Source: CALGLS01 sp045105695
GTDB taxonomy: Bacteria > Bacteroidota > Bacteroidia > Chitinophagales > Saprospiraceae
DNA length: 17,987 bases
Direction of reading: 5' to 3'
NCBI GenBank assembly: GCA_045105695.1
Contig: JBGCDT010000268.1
Coordinates: forward strand, 1-17,987
The position numbers and the translations under genes were made by a program. A model generated the notes under the pieces. That model was not told where the DNA came from. It did no database searches and saw only the letters and a list, made by a program, of their open reading frames with translations. Shown here in pieces: positions 1 through 7,360 of the stretch. Positions within the stretch are counted from its first letter, which is position 1. Each line of letters opens with the position of its first letter.

Positions 1-113
1 TTAATTCGGTAAGCGATGCTATTGAGGAGTTGGGAGATGCTAAGGGTAAGGTGATGCTGGAAGGGATTTATGAGGGGTATCCGGATGTTTGGTATTATGC
101 TTTTCCTAAGTGA
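1..113 (+). CDS. C-terminal fragment of an unrecognised protein (5' end outside window)
   Basis: Only the third forward frame is open from the left edge. It reads 36 residues from base 3 to a TGA at 111-113 and ends in ...YPDVWYYAFPK. The fragment is acidic and then aromatic. I do not recognise the family and no domain can be assigned. A strong stem-loop terminator begins 29 nt after the stop, which supports this being a real gene end. The 828 gene is therefore probably not co-transcribed with it. Confidence 0.6.
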   Translation, partial: NSVSDAIEELGDAKGKVMLEGIYEGYPDVWYYAFPK

Positions 114-141
114 TGTTATTCGATAGGATAGATTTCGGCTG

Positions 142-178
142 AGCCGCATTGTCAACATAATTGGCAATGCGGCTTTTT
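142..178 (+). terminator. Rho-independent terminator of the left-edge gene
   Basis: A perfect 10-bp stem (agccgcattg at 142-151 with caatgcggct at 165-174) encloses a 13-nt loop and runs into a T5 tract (174-178). It lies 29 nt after the TGA of the left-edge gene. Confidence 0.85.
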
Positions 179-202
179 CGATTTCGTTGCTAAAACCAAT
201 AA

Positions 203-246
203 AAAAGTTCGCGCTTCGATTTCTAAAAATCGCGGTGAGCATTCTT
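203..246 (+). repeat. Hairpin repeat, copy 1
   Basis: This 44-nt segment matches 598-641 at 38 of 44 positions in the same orientation. Its core forms a 6-bp stem (cgattt 217-222, aaatcg 227-232) with a 4-nt loop, followed by the conserved block cggtgagcattctt. The function is unknown. Confidence 0.7.
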
Positions 247-264
247 ACGTAAGAGTATTGTTAT

Positions 265-304
265 TTTCTTTTGCCTTGCTGCAAAAGAAACAAAAAAGCA
301 AGGC
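265..304. other. Two overlapping, mutually exclusive stem-loops
   Basis: Stem B pairs tttcttttgc (265-274) with gcaaaagaaa (281-290), 10 bp with a 6-nt loop. Stem A pairs gccttgct (273-280) with agcaaggc (297-304), 8 bp with a 16-nt loop, and is followed by a T-rich run (305-315). The 5' arm of stem A uses the loop of stem B and its last two paired bases, so the two cannot form together. This resembles an attenuator in form, but no gene follows within 500 nt, so a dispersed repeat element is as likely. Confidence 0.45.
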
Positions 305-597
305 TTTATTTCTTTCTCAACGCTACGCACTACTCCTTTGTCCTACCTGTCACGCCGAAGGCTGTGAAACTAAATAAACTCGCCCTTCAGATTACTACTT
401 TGCCCTTCATTATTTCGAGTACCTAGTTGTAATGTGTTTACTTATTCTCCGTTTTGCCTCAAACAGTATTTAGTTCTTAACGGAAAAAGAAGCAGTACTT
501 CACTAAAAGAAATAAGGCCGGTCTCCTAAAGCCTGGCGTTTGATTACTTGTTTGGTAAATAAGTCGGTGGGAGAATTAGATGAGCTAAAGCCAACGG

Positions 598-641
598 AAA
601 AGTTCGCAATGCGATTTCTTGAAATTGCGGTGAGCATTCTT
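598..641 (+). repeat. Hairpin repeat, copy 2
   Basis: This is the second copy of the 203-246 repeat. One stem base differs from copy 1 (C to T, giving a G-T wobble pair), so the stem 612-617/622-627 is kept. An extra pair, 611-628, is gained. Preservation of the fold suggests the hairpin matters more than the exact sequence. Confidence 0.7.
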
Positions 642-827
642 TTTCAGATTAGTAAACTCACTAAGCTTTAAGAGCAATAGAGACACACTATAATTCAGCC
701 ATTCAATTTCATACGCTAACAAATTTGTGTAAATTAGCGGCCACGGGTAATCAATTAATCATAAGACTTGTTACTAACTCAGAGAACGCGCTAAACTAGA
801 TTACCCTTAACAAACAAAAAGCAAAAC

Positions 828-2465
828 ATGACCAACAAAAAGGAATTAGACCTCAGCATAAACGAAGATGCGATGAAGCTCCTCATTTTCAGAATGAATA
901 AAAAACTAGAAGAAATACACAAAGGAGGAGGAGAGAAGCGAATTCAAAAACAACATGATAAAGGAAAGCTAACGGCCAGAGAACGCGTGGATTATTTGAC
1001 AGATGAAGATTCTGAGTTTTTAGAAATTGGTGCATTTGCAGGTTATGGAATGTATGAAGAATATGGAGGTTGTCCAGCAGGTGGCGTAGTTACTGGGATT
1101 GGTTATGTGGCTGGTCGCCAATGTATGATTATCGCCAATGATGCGACCGTAAAAGCAGGAGCTTGGTTTCCAATAACCGGTAAGAAAAATCTACGCGCTC
1201 AGGAGATTGCTATGGAGAATCGCCTACCGCTGATTTACCTAGTAGATTCCGCCGGAGTCTTCCTACCTATGCAAGACGAGATCTTCCCCGACAAAGAACA
1301 CTTCGGTCGGATGTTCCGAAACAACGCCATCATTTCCAGCAAGGGAATTCCGCAGATAGCGGCCATCATGGGGAGCTGTGTGGCGGGTGGCGCGTACCTT
1401 CCGATCATGTCTGATGAAGCTTTGATTGTAGAAGGAACGGGTTCTATATTTTTGGCTGGACCTTACTTGGTAAAAGCGGCGATAGGAGAGGACGTAGATC
1501 AGGAAACCCTCGGAGGTGCGACTACGCAATCAGAAATTTCAGGCGTTACCGATTACAAAATGCCAGACGATAAAACTTGCCTTGATACCATTAGAGACTT
1601 AGTTGACAAATTCGGACAATTCAAAAATGCAGGTTTTGATCGCAAGGAATCCAAGCCTCCAAAAAAAGATGTAAGTGAATTGTTAGGGATTTTTCCAAGC
1701 GACAGAGCGAAGCCTTACGACAGCCGCGAGTTGATCCATCGTTTGGTAGATGATTCTCTAATGACGGAGTACAAAAAAGGCTACGGGCAAACCATCATTT
1801 GTGCTTACGCAAGGATAGATGGCTGGTCGGTCGGCATCGTTGCCAACAACCGTAAAGTCGTCAAAAGCAAAAAAGGAGAGATGCAATTCGGAGGCGTTAT
1901 CTATTCCGACTCCGCAGATAAAGCTGCTCGGTTTATCATGAATTGCAATCAGAAAAAAATACCATTGGTCTTCTTACATGATGTGACTGGCTTCATGGTC
2001 GGTACGCGATCTGAACATGGCGGCATCATCAAGGACGGCGCGAAGATGGTGAATGCGGTTTCCAATTCTACCGTTCCAAAATTCAGTATCGTAATGGGTA
2101 ACTCCTACGGTGCAGGTAATTACGCTATGTGTGGAAAAGCCTACGATCCTCGCCTCATCGTAGCTTGGCCGACTGCTAAGATTGCCGTGATGGGAGGTGC
2201 GCAAGCCGCTAAGGTTTTGACGCAGATCGAAGTCGCTTCCGCAAAACGCAAAGGAAAAGAATTCGACAAAAAATCCGAAGACGAACTCTACAACAAAATC
2301 AAAGAACGCTACGACGAGCAGACGACTCCGTACTATGCTGCTTCCCGTCTTTGGGTAGATGCGATTATAGATCCGATGGAAACTCGGAAGGTGATTTCTA
2401 TGGGGATTGAGGCTGCGAATAATGCGCCAGTGGAGGATTTTAATGTGGGGGTTTTTCAGACGTAA
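828..2465 (+). CDS. Acyl-CoA carboxylase carboxyltransferase (beta) subunit, methylcrotonoyl-CoA carboxylase-like
   Basis: The 545-residue protein has the two crotonase-fold lobes of a biotin-dependent carboxyltransferase: the N lobe at about 40-290 and the C lobe at about 300-540. It would transfer carboxyl from carboxybiotin to an acyl-CoA in the cytoplasm. The run FLPMQDEIFPDKEHFGR (about 145-161) and the C-lobe run GNSYGAGNYAMCGKAYDPR followed by VMGG (424-457) are characteristic of methylcrotonoyl-CoA carboxylase beta chains (leucine breakdown) rather than propionyl-CoA ones. The glycine-rich oxyanion segments are GSCVAGGAY (182-190) and GAGNY (428-432). The length fits the family (about 535). 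The biotin carboxylase/biotin-carrier alpha chain is not next to it. No Shine-Dalgarno sequence precedes the ATG; the context is A-rich, as is normal in Bacteroidota. Geranyl-CoA or another branched substrate cannot be excluded. Confidence 0.9.
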   Translation: MTNKKELDLSINEDAMKLLIFRMNKKLEEIHKGGGEKRIQKQHDKGKLTARERVDYLTDEDSEFLEIGAFAGYGMYEEYGGCPAGGVVTGIGYVAGRQCMIIANDATVKAGAWFPITGKKNLRAQEIAMENRLPLIYLVDSAGVFLPMQDEIFPDKEHFGRMFRNNAIISSKGIPQIAAIMGSCVAGGAYLPIMSDEALIVEGTGSIFLAGPYLVKAAIGEDVDQETLGGATTQSEISGVTDYKMPDDKTCLDTIRDLVDKFGQFKNAGFDRKESKPPKKDVSELLGIFPSDRAKPYDSRELIHRLVDDSLMTEYKKGYGQTIICAYARIDGWSVGIVANNRKVVKSKKGEMQFGGVIYSDSADKAARFIMNCNQKKIPLVFLHDVTGFMVGTRSEHGGIIKDGAKMVNAVSNSTVPKFSIVMGNSYGAGNYAMCGKAYDPRLIVAWPTAKIAVMGGAQAAKVLTQIEVASAKRKGKEFDKKSEDELYNKIKERYDEQTTPYYAASRLWVDAIIDPMETRKVISMGIEAANNAPVEDFNVGVFQT

Positions 2466-2514
2466 GCGTACAAAACGGTAAGATCATACTCACAAAATAA
2501 TTATTATCTTTAAA

Positions 2515-2540
2515 GCCCTGCTGATTGGTTTCAGCAGGGC
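2515..2540 (+). terminator. 10-bp stem-loop between the carboxyltransferase gene and the next start codon
   Basis: A perfect GC-rich stem (gccctgctga 2515-2524, tcagcagggc 2531-2540) with a 6-nt loop lies 50 nt after the stop at 2465. The tail is aaatttattt, a poor T tract. It also lies only 12 nt before the ATG at 2553, so it may act as a 5' leader hairpin as well as, or instead of, a terminator. Confidence 0.6.
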
Positions 2541-2552
2541 AAATTTATTTCT

Positions 2553-4109
2553 ATGAAAAATAGTATTAAATATTTATTGCTATTCATTTGTTTTCAGTCG
2601 AACGCGCAGGAAGGCTTCATAAAGGCTTACAATTTCGATTATCCAACTGCAGTAAGGTTTGCCGAAATGATATTAGATGACTCAGAAGTGGTTGCGTGTG
2701 GATTTATTAATGACAGTGTACCCCCTTATCAGTCCGGGATATTTATTTCAAAAATAGATACCCTCGGCAATGTCCTGAATTTTAATACTTACTATGATAC
2801 TATCGGTCACAATTATTCAGCAGGTGAATATTCCGGGGGCCTAATAAAGTTAGCAGATAATTCAGGTTACCTTTTTACGGGAAGTGTATTTGAAGGGTCG
2901 GATGGATTTTTATCAAAGTGGGATTTGGAAGGGAATGTGGTTTGGGTGAAGAGGTTAGAGGATAACACTACAGTACAGGGCTATTATCATTTACTGGTAG
3001 AGACAGAGAGCGGTTTTCTGATCGGAGGACACAAATCTACAGCCGCCGGAGGCTTCAGTGATATTTTTCTGATTAAAACAGATAAAGAAGGAAACGTTCA
3101 GTGGGAGCGGCGCTACGGTGAAGTTCCGGAAAGAGACTTGCTGAATTCTCTTTTAAAAATAAATGAGAATGAGTTTGTGTTGGCGGGTGCGTTTGGTGAT
3201 TCGGGCACAGGCACTGCGGAAGTACAATTGTTTTTTGTAGATAGCCTGGGTGAGGTACAGAATTACCTAAAGAGTTACACGCCCCATCTGCCACCGATAT
3301 ATGAAAACCAAAGTTGTACCGGTTTGCATCGGGATGGAGAAGGGAAATGGGTGTATGCAATGGAAAGAATGGAGTCTCAAGGCCCTGGAGGTGGATTTTA
3401 TACACAGACAAAGTTTGTCGTACGAGATAGTAACTTTGATTTAATATTAGAGCGTACATATGACGATATAGATGGCCAGAACAATACCTTTCATAATTTG
3501 ATACCATTGAGAGATGGAGATTGGTTAGGGGTAGGAGTAAATCGGGAGTTAGTGGATCAACCTAGTCATATAGCTTCTCACAATTACGGTTGGATGAATC
3601 GTATATCAAATGGGGAAGATGGTATAACAGAGCTTGGAGACAGTTTATGGACTCGATTAGATTTGGTTTTTCCTGACTCCTTATTTCCTCAAGGTCAATA
3701 CCTTCATTCAGCAGTAGAACTCGTTAGCGGTAATATAATCGTCGCAGGATATTTTAATAATTTAGGTATCCGTCCAGACCGCGGTATTCTTCTTAAGGTC
3801 AACCAACATGGTTGTATGGATTTCGACGACTGCACTCCGACCAACTTCCCTAACATTAGTTCTACAAAAAAATATCAACCAAGTATTGATGTAAATATCT
3901 ATCCCAATCCTGTTCGTCGAAAGTTGCATGTAGAGAGCGAGACTTCTGTGGTTTGGGACAAGTTGGAGTTGTTGGACATAAACGGTCAAGCCATCTGGAC
4001 TGAAAAATATAACAATACTCTTACAATGGGTGATTTACCGGCAGGCGTCTACATTTTACGTCTTTGGAAAGAGGGGCGTTTTTGGACACGGAAGGTGGTG
4101 AAGCAGTAA
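2553..4109 (+). CDS. Secreted repeat protein with T9SS type A sorting domain
   Basis: The 518-residue precursor begins with a signal peptide (MKN, hydrophobic core 7-14, likely cut after SNA at residue 18). The body (about 20-425) contains at least four loose repeats of the pattern G-[YF]-hydrophobic-[TIV]-G ... hydrophobic-K-x-D-x-x-G-N-V-x-W, at about 46-80, 105-135, 154-187 and 207-240, with a last one near 395-420. Such repeats usually form a beta-propeller or similar beta-rich fold. The last 70 residues (about 447-518), starting IYPNP and ending with LPAGVYILRL and a basic tail, form a type A sorting domain that directs export by the type IX system and anchoring or release at the cell surface. 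No catalytic motif was recognised, so its ligand or job is unknown. It stands alone: there is a hairpin before it and 266 nt before the next gene. Confidence 0.85.
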   Translation: MKNSIKYLLLFICFQSNAQEGFIKAYNFDYPTAVRFAEMILDDSEVVACGFINDSVPPYQSGIFISKIDTLGNVLNFNTYYDTIGHNYSAGEYSGGLIKLADNSGYLFTGSVFEGSDGFLSKWDLEGNVVWVKRLEDNTTVQGYYHLLVETESGFLIGGHKSTAAGGFSDIFLIKTDKEGNVQWERRYGEVPERDLLNSLLKINENEFVLAGAFGDSGTGTAEVQLFFVDSLGEVQNYLKSYTPHLPPIYENQSCTGLHRDGEGKWVYAMERMESQGPGGGFYTQTKFVVRDSNFDLILERTYDDIDGQNNTFHNLIPLRDGDWLGVGVNRELVDQPSHIASHNYGWMNRISNGEDGITELGDSLWTRLDLVFPDSLFPQGQYLHSAVELVSGNIIVAGYFNNLGIRPDRGILLKVNQHGCMDFDDCTPTNFPNISSTKKYQPSIDVNIYPNPVRRKLHVESETSVVWDKLELLDINGQAIWTEKYNNTLTMGDLPAGVYILRLWKEGRFWTRKVVKQ

Positions 4110-4173
4110 GACTCAGACTTATAATATAAGTGCGCTGCCTACAGCATCGAAACCTATTGAAGAAAACATTTTG

Positions 4174-4344
4174 CTAACCTACTGTAATCTCTCTGAGATT
4201 ATAAATATTAGCCACCCAACCTTTCCCCTCCAACCCGCCGTCTATAATATCAACCAACTCATCTTCGTCAGCCCCACGCCAAAAGCACCACCATATGTTA
4301 AAGTACAGGGCCGATAGGAGGTAAGCCAATCTATTTTTAGTACA
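4174..4344 (-). pseudogene. Possible small-gene remnant on the minus strand
   Basis: A 56-residue frame runs on the minus strand from just inside a TAA (4345-4347) to a TAG (4174-4176). Its composition looks coding: a hydrophobic aromatic stretch (YLLSALYFNIWWCFW), then an acidic segment (GADEDELVDIIDGG). No ATG is available; a TTG at 4329 could give 51 residues. It sits in the sigma-factor promoter region and runs against that gene. The plus strand is also open across most of it, so chance is quite possible. No family was recognised. Confidence 0.25.
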
Positions 4345-4375
4345 TTAGTGTGAAAATCACCCTTGTAACCTTTAG

Positions 4376-4948
4376 ATGAAGGATGCCTCCAAACATAACG
4401 ACGAAACCTTAATCTCCGGTTGTCTGAAAAACGACCGGAAGAGTCAGGAGTTGCTTTACCGCAAGTACTTTCCGACGATGTTGAAGATGGTCTCGCGATA
4501 TACCAAAGATCAGGAAGCCATTCAGGAAATCATCAACAACGGTTTCCTTCGCGCTTTCAAAAAACTTGATCGGTTTTCTAATCAGGGATCTTTGGAAGGT
4601 TGGTTACGCAAGTTGGTTTTTCACAGCCTTTCGGAATATTTCAAACAGCACAACAAGTATACGCAGCTACTGGTTTTTGAGGAATCGGTAAAAGCACCTT
4701 CGACGAATGGCGCAGAGACGGCGCTGCATCAGATGTATTATGATGATGTCATCAAACTCGTTGGAGAATTACCACCGGCCACCCGGAAGGTTTTTGAACT
4801 GTACGCCATCGAAGGATTTTCTCACATGGAAATTTCTAAAGAGGTAAACATCAGTATCGGAACTTCCAAGTGGCATCTGTCAACTGCTCGTAAGCAATTG
4901 CAGAACCTAATTAAAAACAATACTAATTATACACTCCATGCAGGATAA
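4376..4948 (+). CDS. ECF-type RNA polymerase sigma factor
   Basis: The 190-residue protein has sigma-70 region 2 at about 22-90 (core-binding YRKYFPTMLKMVSRYTKD, then AFKKLDRFSNQGSLEGWLRKL) and region 4 at about 124-178. The region 4 helix-turn-helix (GFSHMEISKEVNISIGTSKW, followed by an amphipathic helix) would read the -35 element. The two regions are joined by a short linker without a sigma-3 domain, as in extracytoplasmic-function sigma factors. An in-frame TAG directly precedes the ATG at 4376, so no longer start exists. Its end overlaps the next frame by 11 nt, which implies translational coupling to the membrane protein that probably controls it. A weak -10-like TATTTTTA lies at 4332-4339, but no matching upstream element was found. 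Confidence 0.93.
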   Translation: MKDASKHNDETLISGCLKNDRKSQELLYRKYFPTMLKMVSRYTKDQEAIQEIINNGFLRAFKKLDRFSNQGSLEGWLRKLVFHSLSEYFKQHNKYTQLLVFEESVKAPSTNGAETALHQMYYDDVIKLVGELPPATRKVFELYAIEGFSHMEISKEVNISIGTSKWHLSTARKQLQNLIKNNTNYTLHAG

Positions 4949-6245
4949 TTTTAAACATAATGAGGATTTGGAGGTGGCATTCCTGAATGACAGCTGGGAT
5001 AAAATGTCTGCGATGCTCGACACGGAGATGCCAGCTGCTGCTGTTTCCAAAAAGGATAAGAGCTATCGTTCGTTTATTAGTTTGCTACTACTCTTGCTTT
5101 TAACTGGCGGCGGTCTGTACTGGACATTGATTGAGTCGGAGGATTTGACAAAAGCAGTTTCAAAAGCTGATTCAGAAGGTACAGATAAACTAATAGCTAG
5201 CTATGATATTAATGATGTTTCTAAAAAAATAGATTCATCAAAAACGAAGAATATTACAGATGGTGAAACGGAGTCTTTAGTAATGGCTCAGACCAAAAAT
5301 CCTACGAATACAATTACCGCTCATAACAATACACTTACTAAAATAGCTCAGCAGAAAAATAATCAAGCAGAAGAGCGTACGACCATTTTATCTACTGCTA
5401 AAAATGAAATAGCTGTATCGGCTAACTTGCCCAAAGTAAGAGAGGAAATAAGCAATATAATTTCATCTGAGAAAATCTCTACAGCTAATAGTGTCTCGTT
5501 AGCTCAAGCTGCTACAAAATCTAAATCGATTCTATTGCCAACGAATGCACATCCTTTACTGGAAGAAAAAGAAGGGGCAGAAACTAGTAATTTAATCAAG
5601 CCGATTCAGACAAAGTCAAAATTACAATTTGGATTTATAGCAGGATTGCAGCAAGAAAAATTCAATCTAGGTTTTGGTGGTTTCCATATCGGAGGATTAG
5701 TAAGTCGTGATCTAGCAAATAGTTTTACTTTAGAAGCAGGGCTTACTTTCTCTGCGACTCAATTTAATAAAACCAAAGCAGATTACGCTCCACCTTCCAT
5801 CACATTCGATCAGCCTTCTGAACCCAACTTATCGGGTATCGAAGAAAATCTGACCATCACTTATGCCCCTTCAGATGCTGAGGCTCAGGACTTTGTACAG
5901 TTGGGAACAGCTTATTGGTTAACCTTGCCAGTGCAGTTGACTTATCAACCCTTGCCAAAGTGGAGAGTGAACATGGGGGTTGAATATGCACATCTGTTAC
6001 ATGCTAATCAACAGAAGTTGGTTGGAAATACAAATGATAAATCTGGTCGTATTACTGATCTTGTTGCACATAATAATATTTCTGCATTAACTGGTCTGAC
6101 CTGGTTTCCACAAAAGAACTTTGGTGTAGATATCCGCTATCAGTTTGGTTTCACCGATTTGTTCAAATCTAATCCGGACTTTGTAGACCAGACCGATACA
6201 AGAGCTGCTTTGCAATGGTCTTTAGTTTACTACTTTAATCCCTAA
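4938..6245 (+). CDS. Probable anti-sigma protein: inner-membrane helix plus C-terminal beta-barrel-like domain
   Basis: The 435-residue protein has no cleavable signal peptide. Residues 1-44 are short and charged, with SWDKMSAMLD (19-28), and probably stay in the cytoplasm to bind the sigma factor. A single strong transmembrane helix follows (about 45-62, SLLLLLLLTGGGL core). Residues 65-225 are Ser/Thr/Asn/Lys-rich and look disordered. From about 226 to 435 there are alternating amphipathic beta strands (FGFIAGL, FHIGGLVSRDL, FTLEAGLTFSAT, LPVQLTYQPLP, WRVNMGVEYAHLL, FGVDIRYQFGFTDL) and an aromatic last strand, ALQWSLVYYF, typical of outer-membrane beta-barrels. The gene overlaps the sigma gene and precedes a secreted protein by 18 nt. 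The anti-sigma role is inferred from position and topology; no zinc-binding anti-sigma motif is visible. Confidence 0.75.
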   Translation: MQDNFKHNEDLEVAFLNDSWDKMSAMLDTEMPAAAVSKKDKSYRSFISLLLLLLLTGGGLYWTLIESEDLTKAVSKADSEGTDKLIASYDINDVSKKIDSSKTKNITDGETESLVMAQTKNPTNTITAHNNTLTKIAQQKNNQAEERTTILSTAKNEIAVSANLPKVREEISNIISSEKISTANSVSLAQAATKSKSILLPTNAHPLLEEKEGAETSNLIKPIQTKSKLQFGFIAGLQQEKFNLGFGGFHIGGLVSRDLANSFTLEAGLTFSATQFNKTKADYAPPSITFDQPSEPNLSGIEENLTITYAPSDAEAQDFVQLGTAYWLTLPVQLTYQPLPKWRVNMGVEYAHLLHANQQKLVGNTNDKSGRITDLVAHNNISALTGLTWFPQKNFGVDIRYQFGFTDLFKSNPDFVDQTDTRAALQWSLVYYFNP

Positions 6246-6263
6246 CAATAATCTTACAGAACT

Positions 6264-7295
6264 ATGAAAAAAATCTATACACTGCTTTTATTGCTTTTTG
6301 CAATCAGTTCAGTTGAAGCCCAGTCGGTCTCCTCCTCCTGTGTCGCTGAAGATTCTTTGAATAGTTATTACCATTTTGACGCAACGAAGTTAGCTGTACG
6401 GAATTTGTATAACAATGCTTCTACAGACACTTCTTCAGTTGTTGTTTCTGAAGTATACATTAATGAAATCATGCGTGCCCTTGTAGCTGTTCATCAAGCT
6501 TACGACTTGCCTGCGAGAGATGAGGTGGTGGATTTTTATAATATTCATGCCTTGGAAGCTCCCGCTACCAATCGTTTTGTTCTTTATGCCGATACGAGCC
6601 ATCTCTGGGTTAGAAGCTGGATGAATAATGAATTGATAACAGAGTTAGAAGAAGTAAATGAGTTGGTTGATTCTTTTGAATTGTTTTTCCCTCGTTCGTC
6701 AGAGTTGATTTTTGATGAGCAATTAGGTCAGACTTTAGTTAAGGTACATTTCCAAAGTGAAGAGCACCTTAATCTGCAACCATTATTGGATTTATTTCGA
6801 AATATTGATGGAGTTGTTTTTTGTGAAAAAGAAATTTACCAAGGTGAAATTGAAAAAGACATTCAGTACACAGCAAATACAACAGAAAATTATGTAGATC
6901 TGATATACCGCTATGGCTGGGAAAACTGTGAGAGTGGTTGTCGAAACGAACACTTTTGGAATTTCAGAATTTATATGTCAGACTGTTCAGTCGAATTTCT
7001 TTCGGATAGTGGATCACCTCTTTTGGTTAATAATCTAAATAGCATTAGTCAGGTCTTAACATACCCAAATCCAACTTCGGATTTTGTCAATGTTAAAATC
7101 GTTGGACCAGCCAATGCTGATTTCATTTATCGACTGCACGATGCTTATGGCCAACTGATCGAATCCAAAGATCTAGGATTTCACAATGGATTAATCAACC
7201 TACAAATTGATTTATCAACCCTACCAGTTGGCGTTTACTTTATTACTTTGAGTCATGAGGGCCAACTACTGACAGAGCGCGTCATGCGTAATTAA
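6264..7295 (+). CDS. Secreted protein with Gly-Trp/Cys motif and T9SS type A sorting domain
   Basis: The 343-residue precursor has a signal peptide (1-20, cut near VEAQ). The mature part is acidic, with Cys at 26, 187, 222, 226 and 241. The segment 218-234 has the pattern G-W-x-x-C-x-x-x-C-x-x-x-H-F-W-x-F, followed by C241. I recall similar Gly-Trp/Cys/His-Trp motifs near the ends of other exported Bacteroidota proteins, but this is unverified. A type A sorting domain (about 265-343) starts at YPNP (267-270) and ends with LPVGVYFITL and a basic tail, so it should cross the outer membrane by T9SS. It begins 18 nt after the anti-sigma-like gene and is followed by a strong terminator, making it the last gene of the sigma operon. 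Its activity is unknown; it may be a surface ligand or the target of the sensor upstream. Confidence 0.8.
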   Translation: MKKIYTLLLLLFAISSVEAQSVSSSCVAEDSLNSYYHFDATKLAVRNLYNNASTDTSSVVVSEVYINEIMRALVAVHQAYDLPARDEVVDFYNIHALEAPATNRFVLYADTSHLWVRSWMNNELITELEEVNELVDSFELFFPRSSELIFDEQLGQTLVKVHFQSEEHLNLQPLLDLFRNIDGVVFCEKEIYQGEIEKDIQYTANTTENYVDLIYRYGWENCESGCRNEHFWNFRIYMSDCSVEFLSDSGSPLLVNNLNSISQVLTYPNPTSDFVNVKIVGPANADFIYRLHDAYGQLIESKDLGFHNGLINLQIDLSTLPVGVYFITLSHEGQLLTERVMRN

Positions 7296-7318
7296 GAGAT
7301 CAATCCTTTCGATCTTGT

Positions 7319-7360
7319 TTAAGCCACTTCTCATTTTATTGGGAAGTGGCTTAAGTGTTT
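7319..7360 (+). terminator. Terminator of the sigma-factor operon
   Basis: A perfect 12-bp stem (ttaagccacttc 7319-7330, gaagtggcttaa 7343-7354), extendable by two more pairs into the loop, is followed by gtgtttt. It lies 23 nt after the stop at 7295. Confidence 0.85.

Larger units (their letters stand above)
114..827. other. 714-bp gene-free stretch with hairpin repeats
   Basis: I find no convincing reading frame or RNA gene here. The stretch holds the terminator at 142-178, a 44-nt repeat present twice (203-246 and 598-641), a pair of mutually exclusive stems at 265-304, and a 12-bp palindrome tcttacgtaaga at 243-254. An 8-bp inverted repeat (gggtaatc 745-752, gattaccc 799-806) lies just before the start codon at 828 and could fold in the leader of that gene, although its loop is 46 nt. 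No clear Bacteroidota promoter (TTTG followed by TAnnTTTG) was found before 828. Confidence 0.6.

Noticed and set aside
1263..1529. Minus-strand frame of 88 codons inside the carboxyltransferase gene
   Set aside because: Fully inside a strongly conserved gene; its translation is Arg/Ser/His-rich without family features.
3073..3507. Minus-strand frame of 144 codons inside the T9SS repeat protein gene
   Set aside because: Shadow of the real gene; composition (Tyr, His, Pro-rich) looks non-coding and the plus frame has a signal peptide and sorting domain.
4316..4325. aggaggtaag resembling a strong Shine-Dalgarno site
   Set aside because: No start codon lies at a usable distance; the next plus-strand gene starts 50 nt later after an in-frame stop.
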